The notes below the pieces were generated by a model, which was given only the letters and a program-made list of their open reading frames with translations, made no database searches and had not been told where the DNA came from. This document shows, in pieces, positions 1 to 10,600 of a DNA stretch of 64,000 nt. Numbering within the stretch: position 1 is the stretch's first letter; every line of letters begins with the position of its first letter. Source of the stretch: Humulus lupulus (taxonomy: Eukaryota; Streptophyta; Magnoliopsida; Rosales; Cannabaceae); NCBI RefSeq assembly GCF_963169125.1, contig NC_084794.1:75241665-75305664 (forward strand). The letters are read 5' to 3'. Both the position numbers and the translations under genes were made by a program.

Positions 1-1
1 C

Positions 2-1488
2 CCCACCTTATTAAAATACAAACCCGATAGGCTAGTCTTGTGCCCAGACGATAGGGACCACTTCTATATTTGGACTTGGGTAGATGACCGAGTTCATAGG
101 TTTGATAGTTGGCTTGAGAAGTATGACTCCATGTATAGTCTGAATGAAGTGTGGGATGGGATAGCCGTCCAATATGGGACAAACGATTATAGGGACCTTT
201 CGAGGTTGACGTCCACCTATAGGGAAGGTACTCCACCCGCCTCTTCTAAAGATGGGGGAATTTCATGGTCCTCGAGCTCTAGTTCGGGGGAGAGTTCCTG
301 TTAGGTCTTTCTTTACTTGGTTTTTTCTTTTTTATTTTCCAATCTTATTATCATTATGTCTAACTTCGATTGGAACTGTGCAGGTGCCATGGACTCCGAC
401 CTCGACAATATCATCGAGAGTGGTGGCGCCAAAAGGAGCAAGCGTCCCAGGGCGGGGTCGCGAAAGGTGGACCGGCCTGCCAAAGTCCCCAAGAGGACCG
501 AGAAGACACCTCCTCCCCCAGCTTCGCCTGTTACCAGTTCCATTACGGCACCGTCTTCGCAGGTCGATGCCTCTACCATGACCGGTCCCCAACTTCCTGT
601 AGTGGTTCGGCCTACACTTGGTCCACTTCCTAGAAAGTCTTCTGCTTCTCGAACTCAGAAGCTGTCAGTTTCTACCCACATGGAGGAGTATGTAATTGAC
701 AACGCAGCTGGGTCCCATGGGTCTACGCTGGGCTCGGATGTTATGTCCCGAATCGGCCAGAGCTTTAGTAGTCTCGAAGCTCCTCAGTGGCAATACTTGA
801 ACAATGCCCGAGACTGCATTGCCCTCTATGAGAAGAGTATCGAGCTCGCTGCCGCGGTAAGTTTTCTTCTACTTCTTAGTTATAATCACACAGTCCTGGC
901 GCTAATGACGATTTCTTCTTTTGTCAGTCTCTTGCCTTTACTGCCCAGCTCAACTATAAGTTGAATAATGAGATCCATTCGAGCAAGTCTTATGCTCAGG
1001 AGGCGAAGGATCTCCACCTCAAAGCAAGTGATGACCTGAAGGCAGCAAATGCAAAGCTTGAGGCAGGAGCTAAGGAGCTCGAGGCCAAGGCATCCGAGCT
1101 AGGGAAGCTGAAAACTAGGCTCGAGGAGCTTGAGGAGGAGAATTCTTGGCTCCATGAGACTAACAAAAAGCTCAAAGAAGATCAGGCCGCTACCTTTGAC
1201 ATAATTGAGGGTGAGAAGGCTCGTCTCCTTGCTGAATATAAGGAGAAGAAGGACCAGGCGATTGACTCAGCCATGTACAGATTGTGGGCCAACAACGAAG
1301 ACCTGGATACTAGTTTCTTAGGTCCTCTTGAGGCGAAGCTTCTGGATAAGTGGAATGCTCAGCTCGAGGCAGAAGAGGCTGCCCAGGAGGCCGCCTCCGA
1401 ATGTGCTCAGGAGGATAGTCATGCTATTCGTCCTGATGGATCCAGTGGTGCTGATGCTGAGAAGGCCAAGGAGACTCCTCCTTCTTGA
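2..1488 (+). CDS. Antisense gene of element A (Transposase_28-type/coiled-coil protein), 5' truncated by window
   Basis: The gene runs opposite to gag-pol. Three exons are visible. The first is 2-299, open from the window edge and carrying CPDDRDHFYIW and LNEVWDGIAVQY. An 84-bp intron follows (300-383, GTTAGG to TGTGCAG). The second exon is 384-856 and holds a basic run (AKRSKRPRAGSRK), a proline-rich stretch and VEEYVIDNAAGSHG-like sequence. A 71-bp intron (857-927, GTAAGT to TTGTCAG, phase 0) leads to the third exon, 928-1488, a long heptad-rich coiled coil ending in TGA. The spliced reading frame, about 443 codons, has no stop although this element's gag-pol is full of them. The upstream part matches element D exons that encode a 'putative gypsy type transposon' domain. 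The basic run could be a nuclear localisation signal (inference). The protein's function is unknown. An unspliced reading would stop at the TAG at 302. Confidence 0.72.
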
Positions 1489-1590
1489 ATCTGATCTCGG
1501 GGGAATCTTATCTTGGGGCTGCGTCCCCTTATTTTTGTAATTACTTTAATTTATGCCTACAAGGCTGATACAATTTCTTTTTATACTAGC

Positions 1591-1697
1591 TTATATATGC
1601 TTTACATTTCCTGGCTCGAAATATTTTGCATATTTTATATTAATTTATATATGCTTTACATTTCCTGGTTCGAATATTTTGCATATTTTATATTAAT
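1591..1697. repeat. 54-bp tandem duplication downstream of antisense gene A
   Basis: Two near-identical copies start at 1591 and 1645, each beginning TTATATATGCTTTACATTTC. They lie in the non-coding gap between the antisense stop and the end of pol. Confidence 0.85.
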
Positions 1698-2024
1698 GAG
1701 TTTATGTTTATTTCTTCATACAAACATAGTTTGGATTTAAGCTCGAAACTCGATGCATTCACACATAGTTTGTTCGAATTATCCGCTTCCGATCTCGTTA
1801 TTCATCAAAATCGGATATTACTTTAACCACGAACTCGAAAGTACTTATATGGTATGTAATGTGAATAGTTTAGTTATATCTTTTTTCTTAGTTACTTTTC
1901 CTCGTCCTCGGTTATTTCTCCGAAGTTATGAGTTCGAAACTATTTTCCCATAAGATATTCCAGTCTCGATCTTGACTTATCTTGAAGTAGGTTTAAATTC
2001 CAATTCGTCGATTAGTCTTAGCTG

Positions 2025-2212
2025 GTTTGTTCCAAATCTATTAAGTTTGCATATCTGGTTACATCCAAATATTTTTATATTTTTGATAGTTCGGTTATGT
2101 CCAAACTATCTAAGCCCGCGTATCTAGTTATATCCACATACTTTTGTTTTCGATAATTCGGTTATGTCCAAACTATCTAAGCTCGCGTATCTGGTTATAT
2201 CCAAATACTTGT
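2025..2212. repeat. 66-67-bp tandem repeat in the pol/antisense gap of element A
   Basis: Units contain TCGGTTATGTCCAAACTATC followed by an (A/G)CGCGTATCTGGTTATATCC-like half. The clearest two copies are offset by 67 bp (2092 and 2159), with a diverged copy upstream. The same repeat with a 66-bp period occurs in element B at 27055-27300. Tandem repeats 3' of pol are known in Tat elements and can seed satellite DNA. Confidence 0.75.
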
Positions 2213-2435
2213 ATGTATTTCGTGTATGTTATTTTATTTTTTAAGCTAATGGTATATGTACCAATGATGCCCCCTTAATATCCTATGAGTGTGACCATAG
2301 GTTATTAAATTAAGAGAGATTGCAAAAATAAAAAGAGATAACATATTGAATGAAACAGATCTTTATTTGATGGAATTCAAAAGCGGACACTAGTACAGAT
2401 AATTAATCATGGTTATCAGCAACGCACTTCCTATA

Positions 2436-5400
2436 CTACTGATAGTAAGGTCTAAGGTGTTCGCCATTCCATGTTCGCGGTATCAGGCTACCATCCAATC
2501 TCGCCAGCTTGTAAACACCGGTCCGGATGACTGACTCTATCTGGTATGGTCCTTCCCAATTCGGTCCTAGTACACCAGCTGTTGGATCTCGTGTTGCCAA
2601 AAATACGCGTCTTAACACCAAATCTCCCACATCGTACTTTCAATCTCGAACCCTTTTGTGGAAATATCTAGTAGCTCGTTGCTGGTAGGCAGCGTTCCTT
2701 AACTAAGCCTCGTTTCTCTTTTCTTCAATCAAGTCTAAGGTTTAATCGAGATGAGTGTGGTTTGAGTCTTGGTCGTAAATTTGAGTTCGGACTGTTGAAA
2801 TTTCGACCTCAATAGGCAACATAGCCTCACATCCGTATGCTAGAGAGTATGGGGTGTGCCCCGTTGATGTTCGAGCCGTGGTTCTATAACCCCATAGGAC
2901 TTGGGGCAATTCTTCGGGCCAACGTCCCTTTACTTCCTCCAACTTTTTCTTTAATGAACTCTTGAGAGTCTTGTTTACAGCCTCGACCTGGCCATTTGCC
3001 TGAGGATGAGCCACAGACGAAAAACTATTTATTATTCCATTCTTTTCACAAAAGTTGGTAAACAAATCGCTTTCAAACTAGGTCCCATTGTCGGACAAAA
3101 TCTTCCTCGGTACCCCATATCGGCATACAATGTTCTTTACCACGAAGTCAAGAACTTTTTTGGAAGTTATTGTTGCCAACGGTTAAGCTTCCGTCCACTT
3201 TGTGAAGTAATCCACCGCGACCACAACATATTTTACACCACCTTTGCCAGTTGGGAGAGAGCCAATGAGGTCGATTCCCCATACCACGAATGGCCATGGG
3301 GATGTCAACATGGTCAGCTCAGATGGTGGAGCTCGAGGAATCATGGAGAATCTCTGGCACTTGTCGCATTTCTTTACATATTCGAAAGAATCTGACTTAA
3401 TGGTGGGCCAAAAATATCCTTGGCGTATGATTTTCTTGGACAGGCTGTGCCCCCCAGTATGGTCTCCACAGAACCCTTCGTGAATTTCTTCGATGATCCT
3501 CTTGGCTTCGGGTGGAGTTACGCACCGTAGTAAAGGCATGGAATACCCCCTTCTATATAGCTTTCTGTCACACCGGTCTTGAGATATTCAACTATCGGGG
3601 TCATCCATGTTGGCTCGGACTCGATCATACATACATCTTCCTCCTCCGGCTCGTTAATGCTAGGTGCCAAGAGGTGCTCTATGGGGACAATGTTTAGTTC
3701 ATCATTCTCAGTGGAGGTAGCAAGCCGAGCTAAAGCATCTGCATTTGAGTTCCGCTCTCGGGGAACCTATTCGATCGCATAAAATTCGAAACATTCTAAT
3801 GCGGTTTTGCCTTCTCTAAGTAAGCTGCCATCCTTGTGCCGCGAGCCTGGTATTCTCCCAAGATTTGATTAACCACGAGCTGGGAGTCACTGTAGCAATG
3901 TATAGCTTTGGCTTTGAGCTCTTTTTCTACACGAAGTCCCGCGAGTAAAGCCTCGTATTTGGCTTCATTATTCAACGCTTTGAAGTCGAATCTTAAGGTA
4001 GAATGAAATCTGCTTCCTGCGGGGGTAATCAAAATGATTCCTGCCCCCGATCCATTTTCATTGGATGAGCCATCGACGTATAGTTTCCACAGCTCGTGGT
4101 TCGGGGTTATGACTTCGTCGTTGGTCATACCAGTACATTCTACTATAAAGTCCGCCAACGCCTGCGCCTTAATGGTCGTTCTCGGGTGGTAGGTGATCTC
4201 GAACTGTCCGAGCTCAACAGCCCATTTAAGAAGTCGACCTGAAGTTTCTGGTTTAGACAAGACTTGCCTAAGTGGCTGATCAGTCAACACATGGATGGGA
4301 TGTGCTTGGAAGTAGGGGCGGAGTTTACGAGATGAATGAATTAGACTAAGCGCTAACTTCTCCATCAGGGGGTATCTCGACTCTACCCCCAGCACTCTTT
4401 TACTGATATAGTAAATGGGTCTTTGTACCTTATCTTCATCTCGAACGAGCACTGAGCTTATCGCGTGTTCGGTGGTGGAAAGGTATAGGTACAGTACTTC
4501 TCCCGTAACAGGTTTTGACAGGATGGGGGGTTCTCCTAGGTGCTTTTTGAGCTCCTGAAAGGCCAACTCGCACTCCTCCGTCCATTCAAATTTCTTGCCT
4601 CCCCTCAATAGGTTGAAAAACGGAAGACCACGGTCCGTAGATTTCGAGATGAATCTGCTTAGGGATGCCATCCTACCAGTCAAACTTTGGACATCTTTAT
4701 GCCTTCGAGGTGAGGGCATGTCTATCAGGGCCTTGATCTTGTCGGGGTTGGCCTCGATCCCACAAGAGTTCACGATAAAGCCCAAAAATTTTCCTGAAGA
4801 TACCCCAAAAGTGCACTTCTGAGGGTTTAGCTTCATGTTATACTTTCAGAGCACGCCGAAGCACTCTTCGAGGTCATCAACATGGTTCTTTTTGAGTTGA
4901 GACTTGACAAGCATGTCGTCAACATAAACTTCCATGTTGTTCCCTATCTGTTCTGAAAACATCATGTTCACGAGCTGCTGGTATGTGGCCCCAGCATTTT
5001 TGAGCCCGAATGGCATGACATTGTAGCAGTATAGCCCCTTATCCGTTATGAAGCTCGTATGTTCTTGGTCGGGGGCATGCATGGGAATCTGGTTGTATCC
5101 AGAATAGGCATCAATGAAGGACATCAGGCCATGCCCCGCCGTGGCATCCACGAGCTAGTCAATCCTTGGTAACAGAAAATAGTCTTTCGGGCAAGCTTTG
5201 TTGAGGTCTGAATAGTCAATACAGGTCTGCCACGCCCATTGGGTTTTGGGACTAACACCGGATTGGCTACCCAATCAGGGTAAAAGGCATCCCTAATGAA
5301 TCGGTTTGCCTTCAACCTGTTAACCTCCTCCTTTAGTGCCTTCTTTCTATCTTCATCCAGTTGCCTTAGCTTTTGTTGCTTCGGAGGGAAGCTTTTGTCT

Positions 5401-5501
5401 ATATTCAGCGCGTGGCTAGCTATATTCGGACTTATTACCACCATGTCCGAGTGCGACCACGCGAAGACATCCTGGTTTTTCTTCAAAAAGCAAATTAATT
5501 G
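2436..5501 (-). pseudogene. pol of element A: RT, RNase H, aRNase H, integrase (broken)
   Basis: Translation of the minus strand gives KKNQDVFAW before RT, the RT core with MPFGLKNAGATYQ and the active site YVDDML (about 4911-4930), and a first RNase H with HPIHVLTDQPLRQVL. A second, archaeal-type RNase H follows with KLYVDGSSN, NNEAKYEALLAGL and YSDSQLVVNQ. Integrase has its zinc finger (HEGFCGDH, CDKCQ), first catalytic Asp in GIDLIG, Glu in NGQVEAVNK, and the terminal GPNWEGPYQIES element ending HLRPYYQ and TAG (2436-2438). Breaks include a frameshift near 5235, TAG at 5155-5157, TGA at 4846-4848, a frameshift near 3810 and TAG beside the second catalytic Asp. It once encoded the copying and integration enzymes and is dead now. 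Confidence 0.92.
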
Positions 5502-5507
5502 CTATTT
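5496..5507 (-). promoter_or_regulatory. Candidate leaky stop codon between protease and RT (element A)
   Basis: Reading the minus strand, codons are AAA TAG CAA TTA, with TAG at 5502-5504. Protease and RT lie in the same frame on either side. TAG followed by CAA TTA is the tobamovirus-type readthrough context (TAG CAR YYA). The same site is found in element C (identical core) and in B (TAG AAA TTA). Element E has the neighbouring residues (TK then Q) with no stop. Leakiness itself is inferred. Confidence 0.6.
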
Positions 5508-8500
5508 TGTCTCATCTTGGAGGTGTTTTCCAACCTTCACCTTTTTCAAGGAATTGGCTTCCTCGAGCTGAATTTCTTCGAGCTCCTCTAAGGGTTTGGG
5601 GTCAACTTTCTTCTCAATCCTTGGATCGATCTCTTCTTCAATTTCTAAGATTGTCCCATCTTTATTTTGAACAATGACGAGTGTTTGTTCGCTCATCTGT
5701 TTCTTTCCTCTCAAGGAAATACTATAGCATTCTCTCCCTACTAATTGATCTCCTTTTAATGTTCCGACTCCGCTAGGGGTGGGGAACTTAAGGGCCAGAT
5801 GCCTCACTATGAGACTACCCCCAGCCCGACCAGGGCGGGTCTCCCGAGCAGCACATTGTAGGCTGATGGTAGGTCTACTACCACGAACTCCATCATCTTG
5901 GTTGCCGAGACTAGGTAGTCTCCCAAGGTCACGGGGAGCTCGATGGATCCCATGCAGGTGGTCCCTTCTCCTGAAAAGCCATATAAAGTAGTTGTACACG
6001 CTTTCAGGTCGCGAAGGGAGAGTCCCATCTTCTCGAGGGTTGCTTTGTAGAGGATGTTAACTGAGCTCCCATTGTCTATGAGAACTCGGTGGACCCTTTT
6101 ATTGGCTAGCTGGAGAGTGATGACCAGCGGATCATGGTGAGGAAACTGGACATAGGACGCGTCTTCCTCAGTGAAGGTTATTGGTTGTGTTTCAATCCTC
6201 TGGCTTTTTGGAGCCCTAGGTTCGGGTTCATAAGGAGATCCATCCCCAGTTTTTAGCTCATTAACGTATCTCTTTTGGGCATTCCTACCCAACCCTGCGG
6301 GATGAGGCCCTCCCGAGATGGTTATTACATCCTTTCCATCTATTGGCGAGAGCCTATCCTCTTCTCGAGCTTGGGAATTATTGTTTTGTGTGGTCGAAGG
6401 CGCGGCCACTCTCTGGCTCGCAGCCGTCTGACTAGTACTCTGGTTCTTGACATATTGTCTATAGTAACCTCTCGAGATCAATCCTTCGATCTCGTCTTTC
6501 AACTGTCGACATTCATCGGTATTATGCCCGGTGTCTCTGTGAAATTGGCAATACTTGCTTGAATCCCTCTTGGATTTCTGATTTCTCATTGGGTCCGGAC
6601 GCCTAAAGGGGACCTGGTTTTCATTAGCCAGGTATATGTTCTCCCGAGACTCGTTGAGCTCGGTGTATACTCTATACACGGAGAAATATCTCTCCCCCTT
6701 CTTTTTCTTTCCTCCTTCAGCCTCGGGGTTAATCCCTTTGTTCTTTTTTCTCTTGGAAGAGTTTTCCACAGCAGGCTTCGGAGCTACCGGGTCCGCCGAG
6801 GTTGAGGCAGAGTTTATGTTTATCGTTGTAGTTTCGGGCTGGGAAGTCACATTAAGTGTCGACCTCACTTCCTCTACATTGAAAAACCTCTACGCTCGTC
6901 TATTAAACTCAGTTAGGGACCTCACCGGTTTTCTTTGCATATCGTCCCGGAGGGCGCTTCCTGGCATTACTCCAGCCTGGACAGCCATTAAGTGTCCACT
7001 TTCATCCACATTCCGAGCTCGGGCGACTTCCAAGTTAAACCTTGTAAGGTAACTTTTTAATGTTTCGCCTGGTTGTTGCCGAACATTAGTTAGGGTTGAC
7101 GCCTTAGGTCGAACCCCCATCATGGCTTTGAACTGCTTTTTAAAGTCTTTAGACAGCTGTTCCCAAGAGGTTATTGAATGTTTCTTATATTTTTCGAACC
7201 AGCTTTTAGCTGGTCCTGTCAATGATGCTGGAAATAACATGCATCTGAGCTCTTAACCCACGTTACTGGCTCTCATTATGGTGTTGAATGTACTCAGATG
7301 ACTATATGGGTCAGTCTTTCCCTCAAACGTCGGGACGTGAGGGATCCAAAACTCTTGTGGAAATGGAGTGTTGGAAATATGGGGAGCAAACGGTTCAAGC
7401 TCCTCATCAGAATCTTCATATCGATCATGCTCTTGCTCGTTTTTCAAGAGCCTGAATGCCTTTTCCAGCTAATCGATTCTCTCTTGGACTGGGTCCGCGA
7501 GAGGCAAAGTTTGGAATCGGTTGTCATCGATCACAATTCCACGCTCGTGTCTCCGTAAAGGGTCTTTACGCATATTCAAGCGATCCCTCAGGTCCGGATT
7601 TATCGGGTCAACATTACCCCGACTCTGATTCAGGTGTTCTCGTAGGTTGGGGCGATTTCTGCGGCTTCCAGCATTCTTACAACCTCGGTCATGCTTGCTG
7701 ACCGACCTGGTGTCTCCAGAATTGTCGCTGGTAACACTTGCCGCATAGTTATTTCGAGATGGATTTCTTCCACGCCGCCTCGTCTCCGCCGTGCGAGACC
7801 AAGATGTTTGACTTCTTTCTGATGGGGCACCTCTCCGTTCCTGGAAAATTTCCCTATTTCCTTGTCTCCTTTCTGCATGCCTTTCGCTCTGATCTCGAAC
7901 TGGTTGTGTATTCCTGCGAGGAGGCGAAGGATATCTTATTAGTGATGGAGGAAACCGTATGGGCGACGGTGGCTGCCACCCATTTCGCGGCCTAGACGGT
8001 TCGGAGTTTGCCCGAGATGGGTTGGTTGCGTGTGGTGCATTCCCAGGGGCTTGAGTCTGAGCCTCTGCAGGGGCTCGGTTGTTCTCAGTTTCCCCAGGTG
8101 CTTCCACAGGTGGATTAACCGGGGCCCTAGCCCGAGTACTCCTCTAGGGCCTAGGTGGAGCGGATGGCTCTGTGGGTGACGGAGGTTGTGCCGGCCTCCT
8201 CGTGGCAGCATCTTTTCGTGGACGCCCACGGGGTCTACGGGGAGGAACGTGCATGTCTCTTAAAGGAGGGGCTTGGTTTTCACGTGGAGGCGGGGGCTGA
8301 GCCACCTGCGCCTCTGCGGCTATCCTTGCCAACCCCTCATTCCGTTTGTTGGCCTCTGCCAACTGCTGTTTCAGTTGCCGGTTCTCGAGTTCCACAATAG
8401 GAACATATCGCTCAAGATTGTAGTACATATCCTCATCTCTTGGTGGAGGAGGCGGTCCCCTGGAATCAGAGGATCCACTCCTTTCTTCGACATCTGGGTT

Positions 8501-8569
8501 TTCCATCGGCTGTTTCCCAGGACGTCTTGGATAATTCTCTTCAGGTGTATTCTGATTATTAGTGGCCAT
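5505..8569 (-). pseudogene. gag-protease of element A (broken)
   Basis: The start is the ATG at 8569 (MATNNQNTPEENYPRR), about 28 bases inside the primer site. The N-terminus has a short coiled coil (VELENRQLKQQLAEANKRN) and a proline/arginine-rich linker. The retrotransposon gag core shows FPASLTGPAKSWFEKY and ETLKSYLTRFN. A variant zinc knuckle of form C-x2-H-x4-H-x4-C (YCQFHRDTGHNTDEC) follows, then the aspartic protease with LIDNGSSVNILYK. The protease has Asp-Asn-Gly where Asp-Thr/Ser-Gly is usual. Breaks are a frameshift at about 8107-8144, stops at 7469-7471, 7253-7255 and 6890-6892, and a one-base deletion near 5808. Confidence 0.9.
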
Positions 8570-8596
8570 GACTTTTTTCAGGAATGAATGCTTAAG

Positions 8597-8618
8597 GCTC
8601 TCAATGAAAGCACCAAAC
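8597..8618 (-). other. Primer binding site, element A
   Basis: The minus strand reads TTTGGTGCTTTCATTGAGAG immediately inside the 5' LTR. The same string follows the 5' LTRs of B and C. I could not assign the complementary tRNA. Confidence 0.75.
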
Positions 8619-9413
8619 TGTTGACGTCGTTTTTCATCAACAGTGAAAGAAGAGCACGTAAACAATAAACAGTAATGGCCAATAAAAATACGATAATACA
8701 AAAAGCGATTGTTTATGTGGTTCAGCAGTTAAATCTGCCTAGTCCACGAGTGTTTGTTATTAAACTCAAGATGATCTCTGAAAATTCTTCAAAGATGAAT
8801 TCTTCAAAGTTTTCTCTCAAGATCACAAAAATTCGGTCCATTACAATGGTACATGACCTCTCTATTTATAGAGAAGATTGCAGAATACTATCCCACATAT
8901 TTCGGGTAGTTACTCTATATTTACAAATAGTTTAAATGGCATCAAATACCTACAATCCGATGTAAAAGGAAACATCCCCTGAAGACCAGGGGGCGTATAA
9001 CTAATCAAATAATATCCCCTGATTGTGGGGGATTTTCAGCAATAAATGTAGACAGCGTCTTGCTATTGATGACTCATTAGGATATTCAAAGTTATTATCC
9101 TATATCACCAAGGCCATATTCTCCCAGATTTCTTACCGACTTTCGAGTTATGACATTTCTCGAGGCCACATGGCTTCGAGCTCGTAGGCGCATCAGACTC
9201 GGAGCCCTAACCCGAGGTCATCCCAGAGAGCAGATGCACCTCAGGCCTATCCTTCGAGCTCGTGAGTATTTTGAGGCTATCATCTTCGAAGTCGTCTCTG
9301 TTTCGTAGGCTCGTTGTTTAGATTTCGAACATATTCCAGACTTTACGAGTTCACCCATTATGAATCCAGCTTCCGAGGTCACAATTCTCGTGGCTCGAAA
9401 TCTGGGTATAATA
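8619..9413 (-). repeat. 5' LTR of element A
   Basis: It is about 795 bp and matches the LTRs of B, C, D and F along its length. The inner end reads TGTTGACGTCG on the plus strand (rc of the GTCAACA end). The outer end is eroded. A TATA box (TATAAATA, rc of 8863-8870) sits in the family's CTCTATAAATAGAG-like palindrome and marks the sense promoter. Confidence 0.88.
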
Positions 9414-9833
9414 GCCCTAATAAGTGGTTCCTTTCCATTCACAAGCAATAACAATGCTAATAAGCATGTTTTTTTTTTATCATTCATGCAACAATCAAGG
9501 GCCAGGCCCTATCAGATTATCCCATGCTTCCTAAACAGGCATGCAGATAAGCCATCTATATCATATTTAAGCAGTTAATCACATAACCACATAAATAGTT
9601 ATTGAACCCTAAGACAAGCTTGTCTTTATTGTCGAGTGTACATGCTCAACCAGTTTTTGGGAACCCTTAAACCTTGGCAGCTCTGATACCAAGTTGTAAC
9701 GTCCTCCTAATCCAAGACTGTTACACTGTGTACTTTAAATTGTGTCAGACTTGCTAATCAAGTCATTTGGTTATAAACGTGTAACTAAGGTTAACGTCAA
9801 GGGTTAGGGTTAAGATTTTTGGTCAAAGGAACT
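9414..9833 (-). mobile_element. Fragment of a tRNA-iMet-primed gypsy element (leader plus LTR end)
   Basis: The plus strand has GCTCTGATACCAA (9680-9692), the reverse complement of the tRNA-iMet primer site TTGGTATCAGAGC. Two bases later comes TGTAACGTCC, the reverse complement of an LTR end (from 9695). About 140 bp of that LTR and about 280 bp of untranslated leader survive. Both sides are cut off, on the left by element A's LTR and on the right by a Tat gag stub. Confidence 0.7.
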
Positions 9834-10056
9834 CAGCCAACTGTTTTCTTAACTGTCGGTTTTCAAGCTCCACAATGGGGACATACCGCTCGGGATTATA
9901 ATACATGTCCTCATCGTCCCTGGGAGTCGGAGGTGCTGGAGGTCCTCGAGAATTGGAGGACTCACTTCTCTCTTCTGGTTTTGGGTTCGTCATTGGCTGC
10001 TTCCCAGGGCGTCGCAGATAGTTTTCTTCAGGAATATTCTGATCATTTGCGGCCAT
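9834..10056 (-). pseudogene. Tat gag N-terminal stub (copy F)
   Basis: About 75 codons of gag start at the ATG at 10056 (MAANDQNIPEENYLRR) and run through YVPIVELENRQLRKQLAE, where homology stops abruptly. It is closest to the gag start of element C. It has no stop but is only a truncated fragment, placed next to the primer site and LTR of copy F. Confidence 0.82.
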
Positions 10057-10082
10057 AGCTAATCAGGGATTGTACTGCTTAC

Positions 10083-10105
10083 GGTTCTCAATGAAAGCAC
10101 CAAAC
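10083..10105 (-). other. Primer binding site, copy F
   Basis: The reverse complement of TTTGGTGCTTTCATTGAGAA-like sequence directly abuts the LTR that starts at 10106, as in elements A, B and C. Confidence 0.7.
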
Positions 10106-10600
10106 TATTGATGCCATTTTTTGTCAACTTAAAATGTAGAGAAATTAAACAATAAGAACTATGGCATAGATGAATAATATGGCAGAACAACAAGAATTTT
10201 ACATGGTTCAGCAGTTAACTCTGCCTAGTCCACGAGTCTATTTTATTAAGACTTGGAGTGTTCTGGAAATCCTTCAGGGATGAATTCTCCATAATTTCTC
10301 TCAGTATATCCAAAGATCCGTCTTTTACAAATGTTCATGAACTCTTTATTTATAGAGAGTTTTCAGAGTTCATTCTCACATATTTCGGGAAGATACTTCT
10401 GCTTATTAATTAAAATAATGATATTAAATACTGTAACTCCTATATACAAGGAAACGTTTCCTGAAGACCAGGGGGCGAATAACAGACTTGTTAATATCCC
10501 TTTAATGTTGGGATGTTACAACAATAAATATCTTTAAATGTATAAAGCGTGTTACATCAGATGACTCATTAAATCTTTCGAGGTCAGCAACCAGCGTCAT

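Larger units (their letters stand above)
1..9413 (-). mobile_element. Tat-type Ty3/gypsy retrotransposon, element A (3' end off window)
   Basis: Read on the minus strand the order is 5' LTR (8619-9413), primer binding site, gag, protease, RT, RNase H, second RNase H, integrase with a GPY/F-type end, a 66-67-bp tandem repeat, and a convergent antisense gene. The 3' LTR must lie left of base 1. The domain order and the extra archaeal-type RNase H are known marks of the Tat lineage. Gag-pol has many stops and frameshifts, so the copy is not autonomous. The 5' LTR terminus has decayed from the family's TGTTACACCC to TATTATACCC, and no target duplication can be tested because the other end is missing. 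Confidence 0.93.
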
